Part shown: positions 8,057 through 17,097 of the stretch, piece by piece
Numbering within the stretch: the stretch's first letter is position 1
Layout: the number at the start of each line of letters is the position of its first letter
Made by a program: the position numbers and the translations under genes
The notes under the pieces: generated by a model
Databases searched by the model: none
Told to the model about the DNA's origin: nothing
What the model saw: only the letters and a program-made list of their open reading frames with translations
Assembly: GCA_010909725.1 (NCBI GenBank)
Contig: JAACMV010000023.1
Location: 1,116,001 to 1,180,000, forward strand
DNA: 64,000 nt
Origin: Picochlorum sp. 'celeri'
Lineage: Eukaryota > Chlorophyta > Trebouxiophyceae
Reading direction: 5' to 3'

Positions 8057-10801
8057 CTACAAGTGATATGTCCTCTGCCATGTCGTCACAGTGGCTGGTG
8101 AGATCCAGCTCTTGATGCCATGCAGAATGTCCTCAGCATATGGAGCCAGCTTGAAGTGCTTGACGTACATGGTGATTGTAACGTCAGAATTTTCCTTCGG
8201 AACATCAATCCAAAATCTCCATACCGTAGTATAGGGTCCAGATGCATATCTAACAATATGCTGTGCGTTTGTGCTGTCAACAGAGGCGACATGTTCACCA
8301 AGGGACCATTGAACAATGTCTCCTGTAATATTCAATACTGCCCAACCCGGGAAAACAGTGTCCAATTCAAAATGCTTTCTCTTTAGCGATTGAACTTTTG
8401 GAGATAATGATGTCTGGCTCCATGCAAGTCGCATTGCCTCATACCCATCATTCAGATAATGTTTTATAGAGTCGACGGCAACTGAGAAGAATGAGGACTT
8501 TTTCAAACTAGGGAATCGTGGCCAGATCTCTTGAATCTCATCATATTCTTTGATATTGTCTTCTTTTGAGATGCCAGTGACAAGAAAGTTCAAAGGATAC
8601 AGGGACACCCAGTCATGTGAATCAAACGGAATGTTTGGTAGGGATTTCAACTTCCATGGCAGCATGACATCTTCATCAATTTCAATCGCATCTAGGGAGC
8701 ATGCTGAAAACATGGAAGACTCTATACTATCATCGTATTCTGCGATTTTGTGAATATGCTGGAAAATCATCCTCTTTGGAGCTACATGCGTATATGGAAT
8801 GCCTTTCTTCACACGTGGGTTCTTCTCAAAGGACATGTAGGAGGACAGGATGGCGCTTGCGATTGATGTTGCAGCAAGTATCATACACAGACGCTTTTTG
8901 TACGCTCCTAATGCATATGCCACGTGAGGTGTAAGAGACCCGAATACAAGAACGACACACAGTCCAGACAGGGCCCCAACAACCGAGTCTGTCAGAAATA
9001 TTCCTACAATGCCACCCATACTTCCTGTGATGCCAATCTTTTCAATCACATGTACCAAGGTTGTAATTGCAATGCTACACCCGAAATACGAAGGCAATAG
9101 ATATCCAAGCATCAATCCAAGATGTGACAGCTTTGTCTGGAGCACAGTTGCAATGATTGTCCCAGCACCCCAGCTTGCTGTTACAAAGCTGGATGTCATT
9201 CCCAGCATCATCGTCAACGACCCCAACATTGCAAACAATACTCCAAATCCCAAAGAATCCTTTGTTCTCTGTTCTCTCAGCCCATCACAAGGGAGCAAGA
9301 TACCAGCAGACGCAAGTGGCAAAAATACCAATGCCGATTCTAGAAAATTACCATACCATGAAATGGGATGTCCAGACAACAGCGCCCGCACCCCACCGAG
9401 AATACAAGGCAACAATATACAAAGTCCTACAGAAGACAAGGCGGTACGAATATGCCCCATCATGACTGATGGCTCTGAGATTACTGTTGTCAACGAAAGC
9501 AAGAGCAGCACCATCAGGGGCAGACTGTGCAACACAGAGGCAACCTGAGCAGAATACACAACCATCAACATTCCACCAATATCAAAAAATACTTGTCCCT
9601 GTACCCCTTTTGTACCTGACGCTCGACTGTACACCTCATCCTCATATCCAGGAACCCCCAGCACCTTGCTGTACTCTGATACCAAGGACAGGACATTCTC
9701 CCCCATACTTTGCAACGTTCCAGGTCGAATCCGCTCGACTGTATCTTCTCGCGTATGATATGCAAGACCATCAAACAAAAATGCCAGGTCGACCCCAGGC
9801 ACACGAGCCTCTTCAGAAATACCTCTGAGCATGCGATAATCGGTGTCTGCAGGAATCAAACCCATCTCAAAAAAGTCTTGTGCTACGCTATTACCTCGAG
9901 GATATGGTGCCACTTTTGCAAATGCACTCAATGTCCAGTCATCCGTATGCTGGAAAATAACATCAGGGCCCCATGGACCAGTGGATTCGATGTTAATAAA
10001 TGCCCCAACCTGGCTTGCAAATGCTGATGTTGCCATAAACCCATGCGCAGCTTGCATCAGAGTCTCTTCACCACCATTGAATAAGAATACAAGGGGACTA
10101 TACAAAGGTATCGAAGAATTCATAAGAATAGTACGAGCAACCTCAAAGCCAACTCCCACACACGATGCACAGTCTGAGGCGCCAGGACTGCCAAGCGTCG
10201 AGTCGTAGTGAGCGTTGACCAACACAGACTTGACACGCGACACCCCATCCTTTGGCGTCACAACCATGACAATATTGGTCAAATTATTGTATACATTTGC
10301 AATCTGAAACCCAAAAGCCTCTTGAAGCCCATTCGACCCGATCACTTGCTCCCTGACGACCTGAACTGTGACATCGCTCCGAACACTGTCACTCTCAGCA
10401 AGTCCCCTCAAGGCTGCCTCCAAGTATTGCGCAGACCGCTCTTCATTCATGGTACTCACATACCGATGCCCAATACTAGCAGCCAGCTCACGTGTCACAT
10501 TCATGGCCGAAGACTCCATAAACCACCCTGTGCGAGAGTCGTTTGGCTCTGGCAAACGCACAAAGGACTGGTAACACAGAAACAGAGACGTTCCATACAG
10601 CATAAGCAAACACAAGGCAACACATGGCCTCCATCGATCACTTGTGTATATTTTAACCCTCCGATCCGATGAATCATCGTATTTCAAACGAGTCCTCACT
10701 TGCCGAAGTTCTCGTTGTTTTTCCGCGGACGAGAGCAAAGCGAATGAACTGACGGTAGAGGCCGATCCCACTTCATCAGTTTTTAATCTACTACTACTCA
10801 T
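8057..10801 (-). CDS. ER M28-family metallopeptidase (ERMP1-like)
   Basis: 914 residues from ATG 10801, the first in-frame ATG. A short N-terminal tail is followed by a hydrophobic anchor (CVALCLLMLYGTSLFLCY), then a lumenal M28 zinc peptidase domain. The di-zinc ligands are visible in order: NAHYDS, GASDCAS, NGGEE, a later Asp and AYHTREDT. This is the pattern of the Fxna/ERMP1 and yeast Pff1 group. The middle region has about eight more membrane spans, and the C-terminal ~200 residues form a soluble lumenal tail. Location in the ER or vacuole membrane is inferred from the family. Substrate unknown. Converges with the CobW gene. Confidence 0.9.
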   Translation of the reverse strand: MSSSRLKTDEVGSASTVSSFALLSSAEKQRELRQVRTRLKYDDSSDRRVKIYTSDRWRPCVALCLLMLYGTSLFLCYQSFVRLPEPNDSRTGWFMESSAMNVTRELAASIGHRYVSTMNEERSAQYLEAALRGLAESDSVRSDVTVQVVREQVIGSNGLQEAFGFQIANVYNNLTNIVMVVTPKDGVSRVKSVLVNAHYDSTLGSPGASDCASCVGVGFEVARTILMNSSIPLYSPLVFLFNGGEETLMQAAHGFMATSAFASQVGAFINIESTGPWGPDVIFQHTDDWTLSAFAKVAPYPRGNSVAQDFFEMGLIPADTDYRMLRGISEEARVPGVDLAFLFDGLAYHTREDTVERIRPGTLQSMGENVLSLVSEYSKVLGVPGYEDEVYSRASGTKGVQGQVFFDIGGMLMVVYSAQVASVLHSLPLMVLLLLSLTTVISEPSVMMGHIRTALSSVGLCILLPCILGGVRALLSGHPISWYGNFLESALVFLPLASAGILLPCDGLREQRTKDSLGFGVLFAMLGSLTMMLGMTSSFVTASWGAGTIIATVLQTKLSHLGLMLGYLLPSYFGCSIAITTLVHVIEKIGITGSMGGIVGIFLTDSVVGALSGLCVVLVFGSLTPHVAYALGAYKKRLCMILAATSIASAILSSYMSFEKNPRVKKGIPYTHVAPKRMIFQHIHKIAEYDDSIESSMFSACSLDAIEIDEDVMLPWKLKSLPNIPFDSHDWVSLYPLNFLVTGISKEDNIKEYDEIQEIWPRFPSLKKSSFFSVAVDSIKHYLNDGYEAMRLAWSQTSLSPKVQSLKRKHFELDTVFPGWAVLNITGDIVQWSLGEHVASVDSTNAQHIVRYASGPYTTVWRFWIDVPKENSDVTITMYVKHFKLAPYAEDILHGIKSWISPATVTTWQRTYHL

Positions 10802-11312
10802 TTTATATTGTATTTCATAGGGCAAGCGAGAGCCAGACCCTACAAGTATCAATGATCTGATGACGGTTCAATCATGATTGATATATATCAGTACTGATCA
10901 GTCACTGAGTATTCGAAATTATGATTGGATGGGTAATTACCCATCCTTATAAGGACATGACTGCATTCATCCGTGCATGCTGGAGGGTCCATTGAACCGA
11001 TTCAATGCCGCTGCTGCTGTACAGATCAAATGAATATGTTGCCAGATCTTCCTCGTGTTCTGCAGCGGCATGAGGACCATGAGGTTGGACCTCATCATGG
11101 CTGACCTCTTCTTCGTTTGCTGGATCTTTTCTCACTCTCTTGCTTCTTCAGCACACCAAGGGGCGGTCGGATCCGCTGTTCCAGGGCCTTGGCGTGCAGA
11201 AAACACGGCTCAAAAAAAAAAGGCGCGCCTTCGAAATTTGACGAACAAAACGGTCCAGAAATTGCAAATGGGTAGAGTAATTAGGGTATCTCCCAGAGGT
11301 CCCGGGTTCAAA
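10802..11312. other. Intergenic stretch before tRNA-Asn, unresolved
   Basis: About 510 bp. Minus-strand reading frames at 10947-11135 (His/Glu-rich, ending in a TAA at 10947) and near 11120-11215 look mildly coding, but they are in different frames and I could not join them with convincing splice sites. The right end carries a tRNA-like fragment (listed separately). Otherwise nothing recognised. Confidence 0.3.
11269..11312 (+). pseudogene. Truncated tRNA-like fragment abutting tRNA-Asn
   Basis: Contains, in tRNA order and spacing, a D-arm/A-box-like GGGTAGAGTAA, an anticodon-loop-like TCTCCCA (CCC would read Gly) and a T-arm 5' strand plus loop TCCCGGGTTCAAA. The 3' strand of the T-arm and the acceptor 3' end are missing. 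Instead the first base of mature tRNA-Asn follows directly at 11313. This looks like the remnant of a second tRNA gene truncated by recombination with tRNA-Asn. A search with a covariance model would be decisive. Confidence 0.4.
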
Positions 11313-11385
11313 GCTCCTATAGCTTAGCAGGTAGAGCGTTCGACTGTTAATCGAGAGGTCATCGGTTCAAACCCGATTGGGAGCG
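11313..11385 (+). tRNA. tRNA-Asn (GTT)
   Basis: 73-nt cloverleaf without intron. Acceptor GCTCCTA pairs with TGGGAGC (one G-T pair), discriminator G at 11385. D-arm GCTTAGCAGGTAGAGC. Anticodon stem TTCGA/TCGAG with loop CTGTTAA, giving anticodon GTT at 11346-11348 (Asn). T-arm ATCGG-TTCAAAC-CCGAT. A- and B-box promoter elements are intact. A T4 run at 11392-11395 serves as the RNA polymerase III terminator. Confidence 0.97.
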
Positions 11386-11391
11386 ATCACT

Positions 11392-11395
11392 TTTG
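11392..11395 (+). terminator. RNA polymerase III terminator of tRNA-Asn
   Basis: TTTT run seven bases after the tRNA 3' end, the usual pol III stop signal. Confidence 0.7.
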
Positions 11396-11787
11396 CATCT
11401 CTTCACCGTGATGGGATCCCATGCTTGGGCATAGGGTTGCCACGAAGTTCTAAACTAGCAATATCTGTACTTGTTTCCATATCATCATGATAACATCCCC
11501 ATCAGCTCTGGCCAATATTGGCCATTTGGCAGTTGAGACTCGGTTGCCGTGAACAACCACGCGCATTTTAAATTTAAATTCAAACTCTTCAGATTCGCTG
11601 GTGCGCTATTTTCGTATTTTATTTTACTATATTGTTATATTCAAATGCATTGTTGTGTGCTTCAGGCTTGCATTCAGATTTTCGAGTAGGACATCGCCCA
11701 GATCTGTCACGGTTGGTGTCGCACGCCCTCTCTTCTTGCTGTACTATTCATCTATCGGTACTCTTAGAACTTTTTTATTTCATAGAT

Positions 11788-12366
11788 ATGGCACTTGCAG
11801 AGCAGGCAGGGAGAGGCGTCGCGAAAAGGCCGAGAGGGAGGCCACGAAAGAATCGATTGCAAGTTGGTGCAACAACAACCGCATCGGCCCTGAGCACTCC
11901 ATCGTCTCTTCGTAATATTTCCAATGAAATAGATACTCTTGAAGAAAGTGATCCAGGGGCGGGACAGCAGACAGCTGCAACTGCCAACGGGAATAGTGCC
12001 ATTTCTCCTCAACTTCCTTCTGGGGGAAACTTTCCCATCGGAGATTAAGTAGGGCATGTGGGTTCGTCAATTACACCCGTGGTCCCGCCACCAGATGTCA
12101 CTTTCGAACAGGGTAATCCGCTTCAACATCATGGTAATGGGCTTGCTACAGGAATGGGCCAATTGGCCTTGCAAGACTTGGATAATCGACTCGCAAATCT
12201 GGAGGCACAGATACACGAGCTGAAGACTCTTGTGCAATATTTCATCTGGTCATCCTCAGAGGCAGCGAAAAATCTTATGGATAGACTAGTCGAGCTGCAA
12301 GAGACAAGGAGAAACATGATGGACAAAAGGTCGTATACACAAGCAAAGATCCATTCGAAAGCATGA
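11788..12366 (+). CDS. AT-hook/coiled-coil protein, interrupted reading frame
   Basis: From ATG 11788 the frame encodes MALAEQAGRGVAKRPRGRPRKN, a clear AT-hook (RPRGRPRKN) that binds the minor groove of AT-rich DNA. The rest of the first half is Ser/Thr/Gly-rich. The frame meets TAA at 12046-12048 and then stays open in the same frame for 106 more codons to 12366. That second part contains a coiled-coil-like helix (LDNRLANLEAQIHELKTLVQ). Since both halves share one frame, either a short intron whose length is a multiple of three removes the stop (several weak donors pair with the acceptor TAG at 12050-12052), or the stop is read through, or the gene is decaying. A third coding-like frame continues to about 12562. 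Probably nuclear; function unknown. Confidence 0.45.
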
Positions 12367-13305
12367 GTCAAAATATGTTGCCTTTTGTGGAATACCTGGT
12401 GCGTATACGTTCTCTATAGAATCTATGCAAGTCATCGTTGGCACTCTCTGGACTTTACACGTGGCTGCAGGTGCTTCAAACGGTTGTGGGACAGAGGCTG
12501 AATCTGGGGAGGAAGATGACATCCAGAGAGAATGCGGATTTGTATGGCAACGCTGATACCCTGTCAAGAATCTCTCAGTATGTCACTGTCCTCAGTATAG
12601 AAGACTTGGAAGAAAACATTTAGAGTAATATATCACAGTCTTGCCTTGTGAGGGCACTGAAAAAATCTCCAAGGAAGGCAGAAGGAATGCGAGAGTATGA
12701 ATGTTTGATCCATGATATTATGTATGCATATTATTATTAGTACCATTCAATCAGGCACCAATGTGCCTATGCCTGAATAGAAGGCATTGTATCCATTTGT
12801 AAGAAAAGGAACACAAAGTGAGAACAACAAGAGGAACAACCTAGAGCTCCTTGTACACTGGACCCTCACAGAAAATGTGGGTCAAAATCCCCTTGGATTT
12901 CTCGCATTCGCCAGTCGATAGACCTGGCGTCTCCCCCATCCCTTCACAGAGAGATGGAGAGAGAGAGAGAGAAGCTTAAAAAAGAATAAAAAGAGCGAGA
13001 CACCCCACCCCTTCCGGTGAGGTCCGTGACCGGACCCCCAACCATCATGTGATCACACGTGCAAGTGTATCGGCGTCGACACACTTGTGTGAATGGTCAG
13101 ACGACATGAGGGCTCATCTTCCCATCCACGCAGACAATGCTCCAATCCACAATTATATAGTGTCGTTTTGTTTTAGAAAGGGAAATAGTGGTACTAGATG
13201 TTTGCATTGTTGATGAGAGTGATACCAACAACCGTGTGATTAGCTCGGAGAATTAATTAATTGAATCACGCTGCTGGTTTGGGCGAGACGTTTCCAAGAC
13301 TGGCG
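12367..13305. other. Gene-poor region with hairpins and a GA tract
   Basis: About 940 bp. The first 200 bp contain an open plus-strand frame out of phase with the AT-hook gene. A purine GA tract lies near 12950-12975. From about 12905 to 13100 there are several perfect stems: CGCCAG (12909-12914) with CTGGCG (12924-12929), GGTCC with GGACC around 13021-13036, and CAAGTGT (13062-13068) with ACACTTG (13081-13087). This could be a structured ncRNA or the 5' UTR/promoter of the gene at 13306. Confidence 0.4.
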
Positions 13306-14907
13306 ATGAATAGCAAACATGTGGGGGCATCTGCGGCGAGATCTCGACCGACAAATAATCAGTTGTTGTACAAGGCCCACTTTCGTTGGAAGCACTATAC
13401 TGCAGAGTTGGAGCCTGGTACAGACTTGCCAGTCGGAACGGAGGCGTGCGCATCCGTCACGTCGGCGTTTTTGCAAATTTTAGCGACACTTCATAATGTC
13501 GAGGCATGTAGGACGTCGAAACCGAGGAATATACTGAGTATTCTCTCGACGAATACAAGGAGGACCAAAGTGGTGGAGCTTTCCACAGGAACTCACAGGG
13601 TGGCTGATGAGCTTCGGAGGCATTCGTTGTCTGACGGTATGGGAGGGCACTATTCGACGAATTTGGATAGAAATCGATATGGCTCGGATAATAATTATCT
13701 CTTCACAGTGACCAAATACAACTTGGATGCGCTAGGTCTTTGCCCATGTTTGGTTGATATTGAGATTGTGGACACGCGGAATGGGAATGAAGCGAATATT
13801 GTGAGTGCTGGTCCAGATGCATGCCGTTGTGATTCTGCAGAGAGGGCGCAGTTGGCGGATAATGCCTTCTTGGCGGGTACAGCGCAGGATGCTGGAGAGC
13901 GCAAGAGAAAGCTGCCTCAAAAGATGAAGCGGTCTGCGTCTCATCAAAATGTGGCGAATAGTGGAAGTGAGCTGTTTGATGCATTGTTGATGGCAGCGAC
14001 GGGGGAGGGAGTTCCAGACACAAAATCTCAAGGGGAGGCTCCTGTCAGTTCAAGACAGAGGAGTACCAGGATTCGCTCGTCAAAAGGGGGGTGGGGATCG
14101 TTCAACAACTTTTTATTTTCTCAAGATGATGATGAAAAGCCCATGTTGAGGAGGAATTCGGTGTCTATGATTGTGGAAAATCCAGTGTTGGCGCAGACTG
14201 GGGCAGGAGAGTCCTTGTTGGTCAATATGAATTCACCAAGTGATCAGGGGGATACAGAGCATGTCGGTGAAGACCAGGATCAGCACGTCACGTCTCAATT
14301 AGCTCGATTTCATAAGCAGAGCAGTGCTGTGAACTTGGCTCGTTTGGGAGGTGCGCATCCAACACAGGCAGAGGCAAGGAGGCTGGCAACAGAGAATCGC
14401 CAGCTTCGGGAGGAGCGACACAAGTTAGAATTGTCTTTAGAGGAGCACAAGAGTTCATTGAAACAAGCTGAGAAGAATGCTGAGGAAGCAAAGGCTGCTG
14501 CTCGTAAAGCTGCGGATATTGCTGATTCGTTGAGAAAGGCTGCTGAAAAATCTGGCATTGCGCTTGATGAAGAGATTGTCAAATCCTCCAAATACCTCCC
14601 CACCAGCGAGCAGGAAATTGAATTATTAAAGACTGAATTAGCTGAGATCAAAGCAGAACTGCAGACTGTAAAGTTGGATCCCAAGAATTTGGCCAACTTG
14701 GTGGACATGAAGAAGAATATGATGTTTCCATATGCCATGCTGCCAATGTTTGGGATGCCGCCTTTGAATCCATTCGGCGGGATGCCAAACTCGTCGCAAC
14801 CGTTGCCAAACATGTTCAAGAGTATGCAAAAGGTTGCATCGATGCCTGCCATGCATGGTATTATGTCTCCTCCAGCTGATGTGAAGACTCAGCCAGAGGA
14901 GGAATAG
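13306..14907 (+). CDS. Unknown protein with central coiled coil
   Basis: 533 residues from ATG 13306. The first ~190 residues are a mixed region with FRWKHYTAELEPG and a Cys pair near ALGLCPCLVDIEIVD, possibly a globular domain I do not recognise. A long Ser-rich, probably disordered middle follows. Residues about 370-460 form a coiled coil (RQLREERHKLELSLEEHKSS, AEEAKAAARKAADIADSLRK). The C-terminus is Met/Pro-rich (MLPMFGMPPLNPFGGMP). No signal peptide or membrane span. It lies 89 nt upstream of the phosphodiesterase on the same strand, so the two could share a transcript, but nothing else links them. Confidence 0.7.
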   Translation: MNSKHVGASAARSRPTNNQLLYKAHFRWKHYTAELEPGTDLPVGTEACASVTSAFLQILATLHNVEACRTSKPRNILSILSTNTRRTKVVELSTGTHRVADELRRHSLSDGMGGHYSTNLDRNRYGSDNNYLFTVTKYNLDALGLCPCLVDIEIVDTRNGNEANIVSAGPDACRCDSAERAQLADNAFLAGTAQDAGERKRKLPQKMKRSASHQNVANSGSELFDALLMAATGEGVPDTKSQGEAPVSSRQRSTRIRSSKGGWGSFNNFLFSQDDDEKPMLRRNSVSMIVENPVLAQTGAGESLLVNMNSPSDQGDTEHVGEDQDQHVTSQLARFHKQSSAVNLARLGGAHPTQAEARRLATENRQLREERHKLELSLEEHKSSLKQAEKNAEEAKAAARKAADIADSLRKAAEKSGIALDEEIVKSSKYLPTSEQEIELLKTELAEIKAELQTVKLDPKNLANLVDMKKNMMFPYAMLPMFGMPPLNPFGGMPNSSQPLPNMFKSMQKVASMPAMHGIMSPPADVKTQPEEE

Positions 14908-14996
14908 GAGTGGTCACAAATTTGATGGTTTATTGGTCGCTTTCATTATGACTATATATAGAATTCCTATTTTCTTTTGCAATAGTATAGAAAGAA

Positions 14997-17087
14997 ATGG
15001 TACTGCTACACGTGATAAACGTTCTGTTGGTGCTGGTGACGGTGCTGCTTCCGAGTATACTGGAGGCCTGCACCTCATCTCCTCGATGGGACCCATACCT
15101 GAACGCCATTCTCATATCATGCATGACGGTCTTCTTGTTTCAGTGGGTATTTTTCGTGTATATTTCCAAGAGGATACACACGTGTGTGTATGCAGTCGAT
15201 CTGTTGCTCATTCTGACAATTATCTTTAATTTGACTTGGATTTCAGAGAGGGCAGATATTCCACAGGCAGTGGGGCTGTTCAAGCTATTGAGGCTGTTAC
15301 ATACAGTTCCAGCATGTACGAGAATTTCCAGAAAACTTTTGGATATAGCCCGTGGGCAGAGGGAAGAATTCCAGTCGAATATTGGCATCAAGGTGATCAA
15401 TGGGATCATCTTCCTGGCAACAGTCGTGATGATTCTGGTCTACCTCGTTGTCACCGTGACCAATCCACAGTATACTTCAGTCTTCTGGAAAGGAGTGGTA
15501 GAATTAAAGGATGTGAATGCAGTTCTTACTGCGGTGCAAGGTCTGTCGCGATCCAACAAGTACAAGCCCTTGTTCTTGACTGTTGATGGTGCCGTGGTGT
15601 TTCAATGGGTGGATCAGCGAGATTTTCCTTCTCGAGCACGGTTGCTTGAGGAATATCATTCTTCTTATAATAATGTGACATTGTTTGTTGATAGATCTGA
15701 TGTGGCTGCCGATGAAGCTCTGCAAAATTTGATTGTATCTCTCACAATCATCTCTTTCATGATGCTGTTTGCAATTTTGGCATATATATTGCTCTATCAA
15801 AGCATGATCAAGACAATCGAAAGGCTCAGTGTCAAAGCTGGAGGGATTCAGACAATCTCGAGGGTTCGGCACCAGACATGTGTCGACGAAATTGAAGAAG
15901 TGTTTGGAGACAACCATGTGGACCAGGACCTGGAAAAGTTCGAGTCGACAATTGAGCACATCATGTATCAGTTGTCTCCCGAGAGTATGATCAACCACTT
16001 GGAGCTTAATCCAACGACGCGACAATGGATTACTCACCTGACTGGGTCAAAGAATATGACAAAAAGTAGAGTAAAACACATAGCAGTTGATGCCACCGCA
16101 AGATCTTGGCCTCAAAATCTTGCCATCAACAGCTGGAGCCTAGACATTTTGTCACAAGATCTCTCGAGCGCAGTTACACTTGTCATGCTCATGTTTGATG
16201 ACCTGTCTCTGATACATCCCAGTGATACATGTGCAGAGGAGAATCTCAGGAGAGCACAAGAGCAAATGTCATTTGTGTCCTCTGGCGTGCTGTATAATTT
16301 CATCATGATTGCCCAGGCAAATTATTCGACAGAAAACGCCTATCATAATTTTTACCACTCCATTGATGTTACACACGCAACCTTTCTCATCATCAAGGCA
16401 ATTCAGCAACCAGGCAAGCTGTCCCCCTTGGAAAAATTCTCATTGCTGATAGCAGCCTTGTCACATGACATGGAGCATCCAGGGCTCAATAATGCGTATC
16501 TGGTGAGGACAAGGCATCCGTTAGCAACACGATATAATGACATGTCTGTGCTGGAGAATATGCATGCATGCAGACTATTCGAGATTGCCTCAAGCTGTTG
16601 CAATGCCAACGTCTTTCAGGATTTGGATGACTCGATGAAGACAGAGGCTAGAAGAATCATTATCCACTCAATTATTCATACTGATATGTCCAAACATTTT
16701 CCCATGGTTTCTCGAATGGAGATATACAGTGGCATTGATCCAGCAGCCTTTGACTCTGATGACGATCGACTCTTTTTGGCTGCCATCATACTCCATGCAG
16801 CAGATATTTCAAATCCTGCCAGAGATACAGCAGTCGCATCAAAATGGGCAGGTAATATTCTGACAGAACTGTTTGCGCAGGGGGATCTGGAAAAGTCCAT
16901 GGGGCATGATGTATCTCCCATGTGTGATAGGACCCAGACATGTCTGTATCAAACACAGAAGAATTTCATTGATTTCATAGTGCTCCCATTCTACCGGGCG
17001 ATGACCGAGATATTTCCAGATATAGAGGGTATTGTGGATCGAATATTAAAAACTCGGGACTTTTGGGTGTTCGATGCATCACAATGA
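14997..17087 (+). CDS. Membrane cyclic-nucleotide phosphodiesterase (PDEase I)
   Basis: 696 residues from ATG 14997. The C-terminal ~300 residues are a class I 3',5'-cyclic nucleotide phosphodiesterase that hydrolyses cAMP and/or cGMP. Metal-binding motifs are in order: YHNFYHSIDVTH (about residue 449), ALSHDMEHPGLNN (about 487-497) and LHAADISNP (about 600). The N-terminal ~290 residues carry about six membrane segments: four in the first 115 residues, one near 132-152 and one near 246-270. The third has an Asp (VYAVDLLLILTIIF) and the fourth has basic residues every third position (FKLLRLLH), resembling S3 and S4 of voltage sensors. An extracytoplasmic loop of about 90 residues separates the last two spans. 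It converges with UBA3 with 10 nt between stops; its TGTAA motif (17107-17111) lies inside UBA3. Confidence 0.93.
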   Translation: MVLLHVINVLLVLVTVLLPSILEACTSSPRWDPYLNAILISCMTVFLFQWVFFVYISKRIHTCVYAVDLLLILTIIFNLTWISERADIPQAVGLFKLLRLLHTVPACTRISRKLLDIARGQREEFQSNIGIKVINGIIFLATVVMILVYLVVTVTNPQYTSVFWKGVVELKDVNAVLTAVQGLSRSNKYKPLFLTVDGAVVFQWVDQRDFPSRARLLEEYHSSYNNVTLFVDRSDVAADEALQNLIVSLTIISFMMLFAILAYILLYQSMIKTIERLSVKAGGIQTISRVRHQTCVDEIEEVFGDNHVDQDLEKFESTIEHIMYQLSPESMINHLELNPTTRQWITHLTGSKNMTKSRVKHIAVDATARSWPQNLAINSWSLDILSQDLSSAVTLVMLMFDDLSLIHPSDTCAEENLRRAQEQMSFVSSGVLYNFIMIAQANYSTENAYHNFYHSIDVTHATFLIIKAIQQPGKLSPLEKFSLLIAALSHDMEHPGLNNAYLVRTRHPLATRYNDMSVLENMHACRLFEIASSCCNANVFQDLDDSMKTEARRIIIHSIIHTDMSKHFPMVSRMEIYSGIDPAAFDSDDDRLFLAAIILHAADISNPARDTAVASKWAGNILTELFAQGDLEKSMGHDVSPMCDRTQTCLYQTQKNFIDFIVLPFYRAMTEIFPDIEGIVDRILKTRDFWVFDASQ

Positions 17088-17097
17088 TTCCTCCTCT

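Noticed and set aside
9009..9548. 179-codon plus-strand frame opposite the M28 peptidase
   Set aside because: Antisense to conserved membrane segments of the peptidase, no recognisable content.
11055..11327. 90-codon plus-strand ORF running into tRNA-Asn
   Set aside because: It reads through the tRNA-like fragment into the tRNA gene and has no recognisable content.
12373..12405. Peptide resembling the VAFxGxPGAY motif of prephenate dehydratase
   Set aside because: Only about ten residues match, no other dehydratase motif follows, and the frame is not connected to a start codon.
12950..12975. GA-rich tract considered as a microsatellite element with function
   Set aside because: A short purine tract is common in promoters and 5' UTRs; nothing specific to report beyond its presence.
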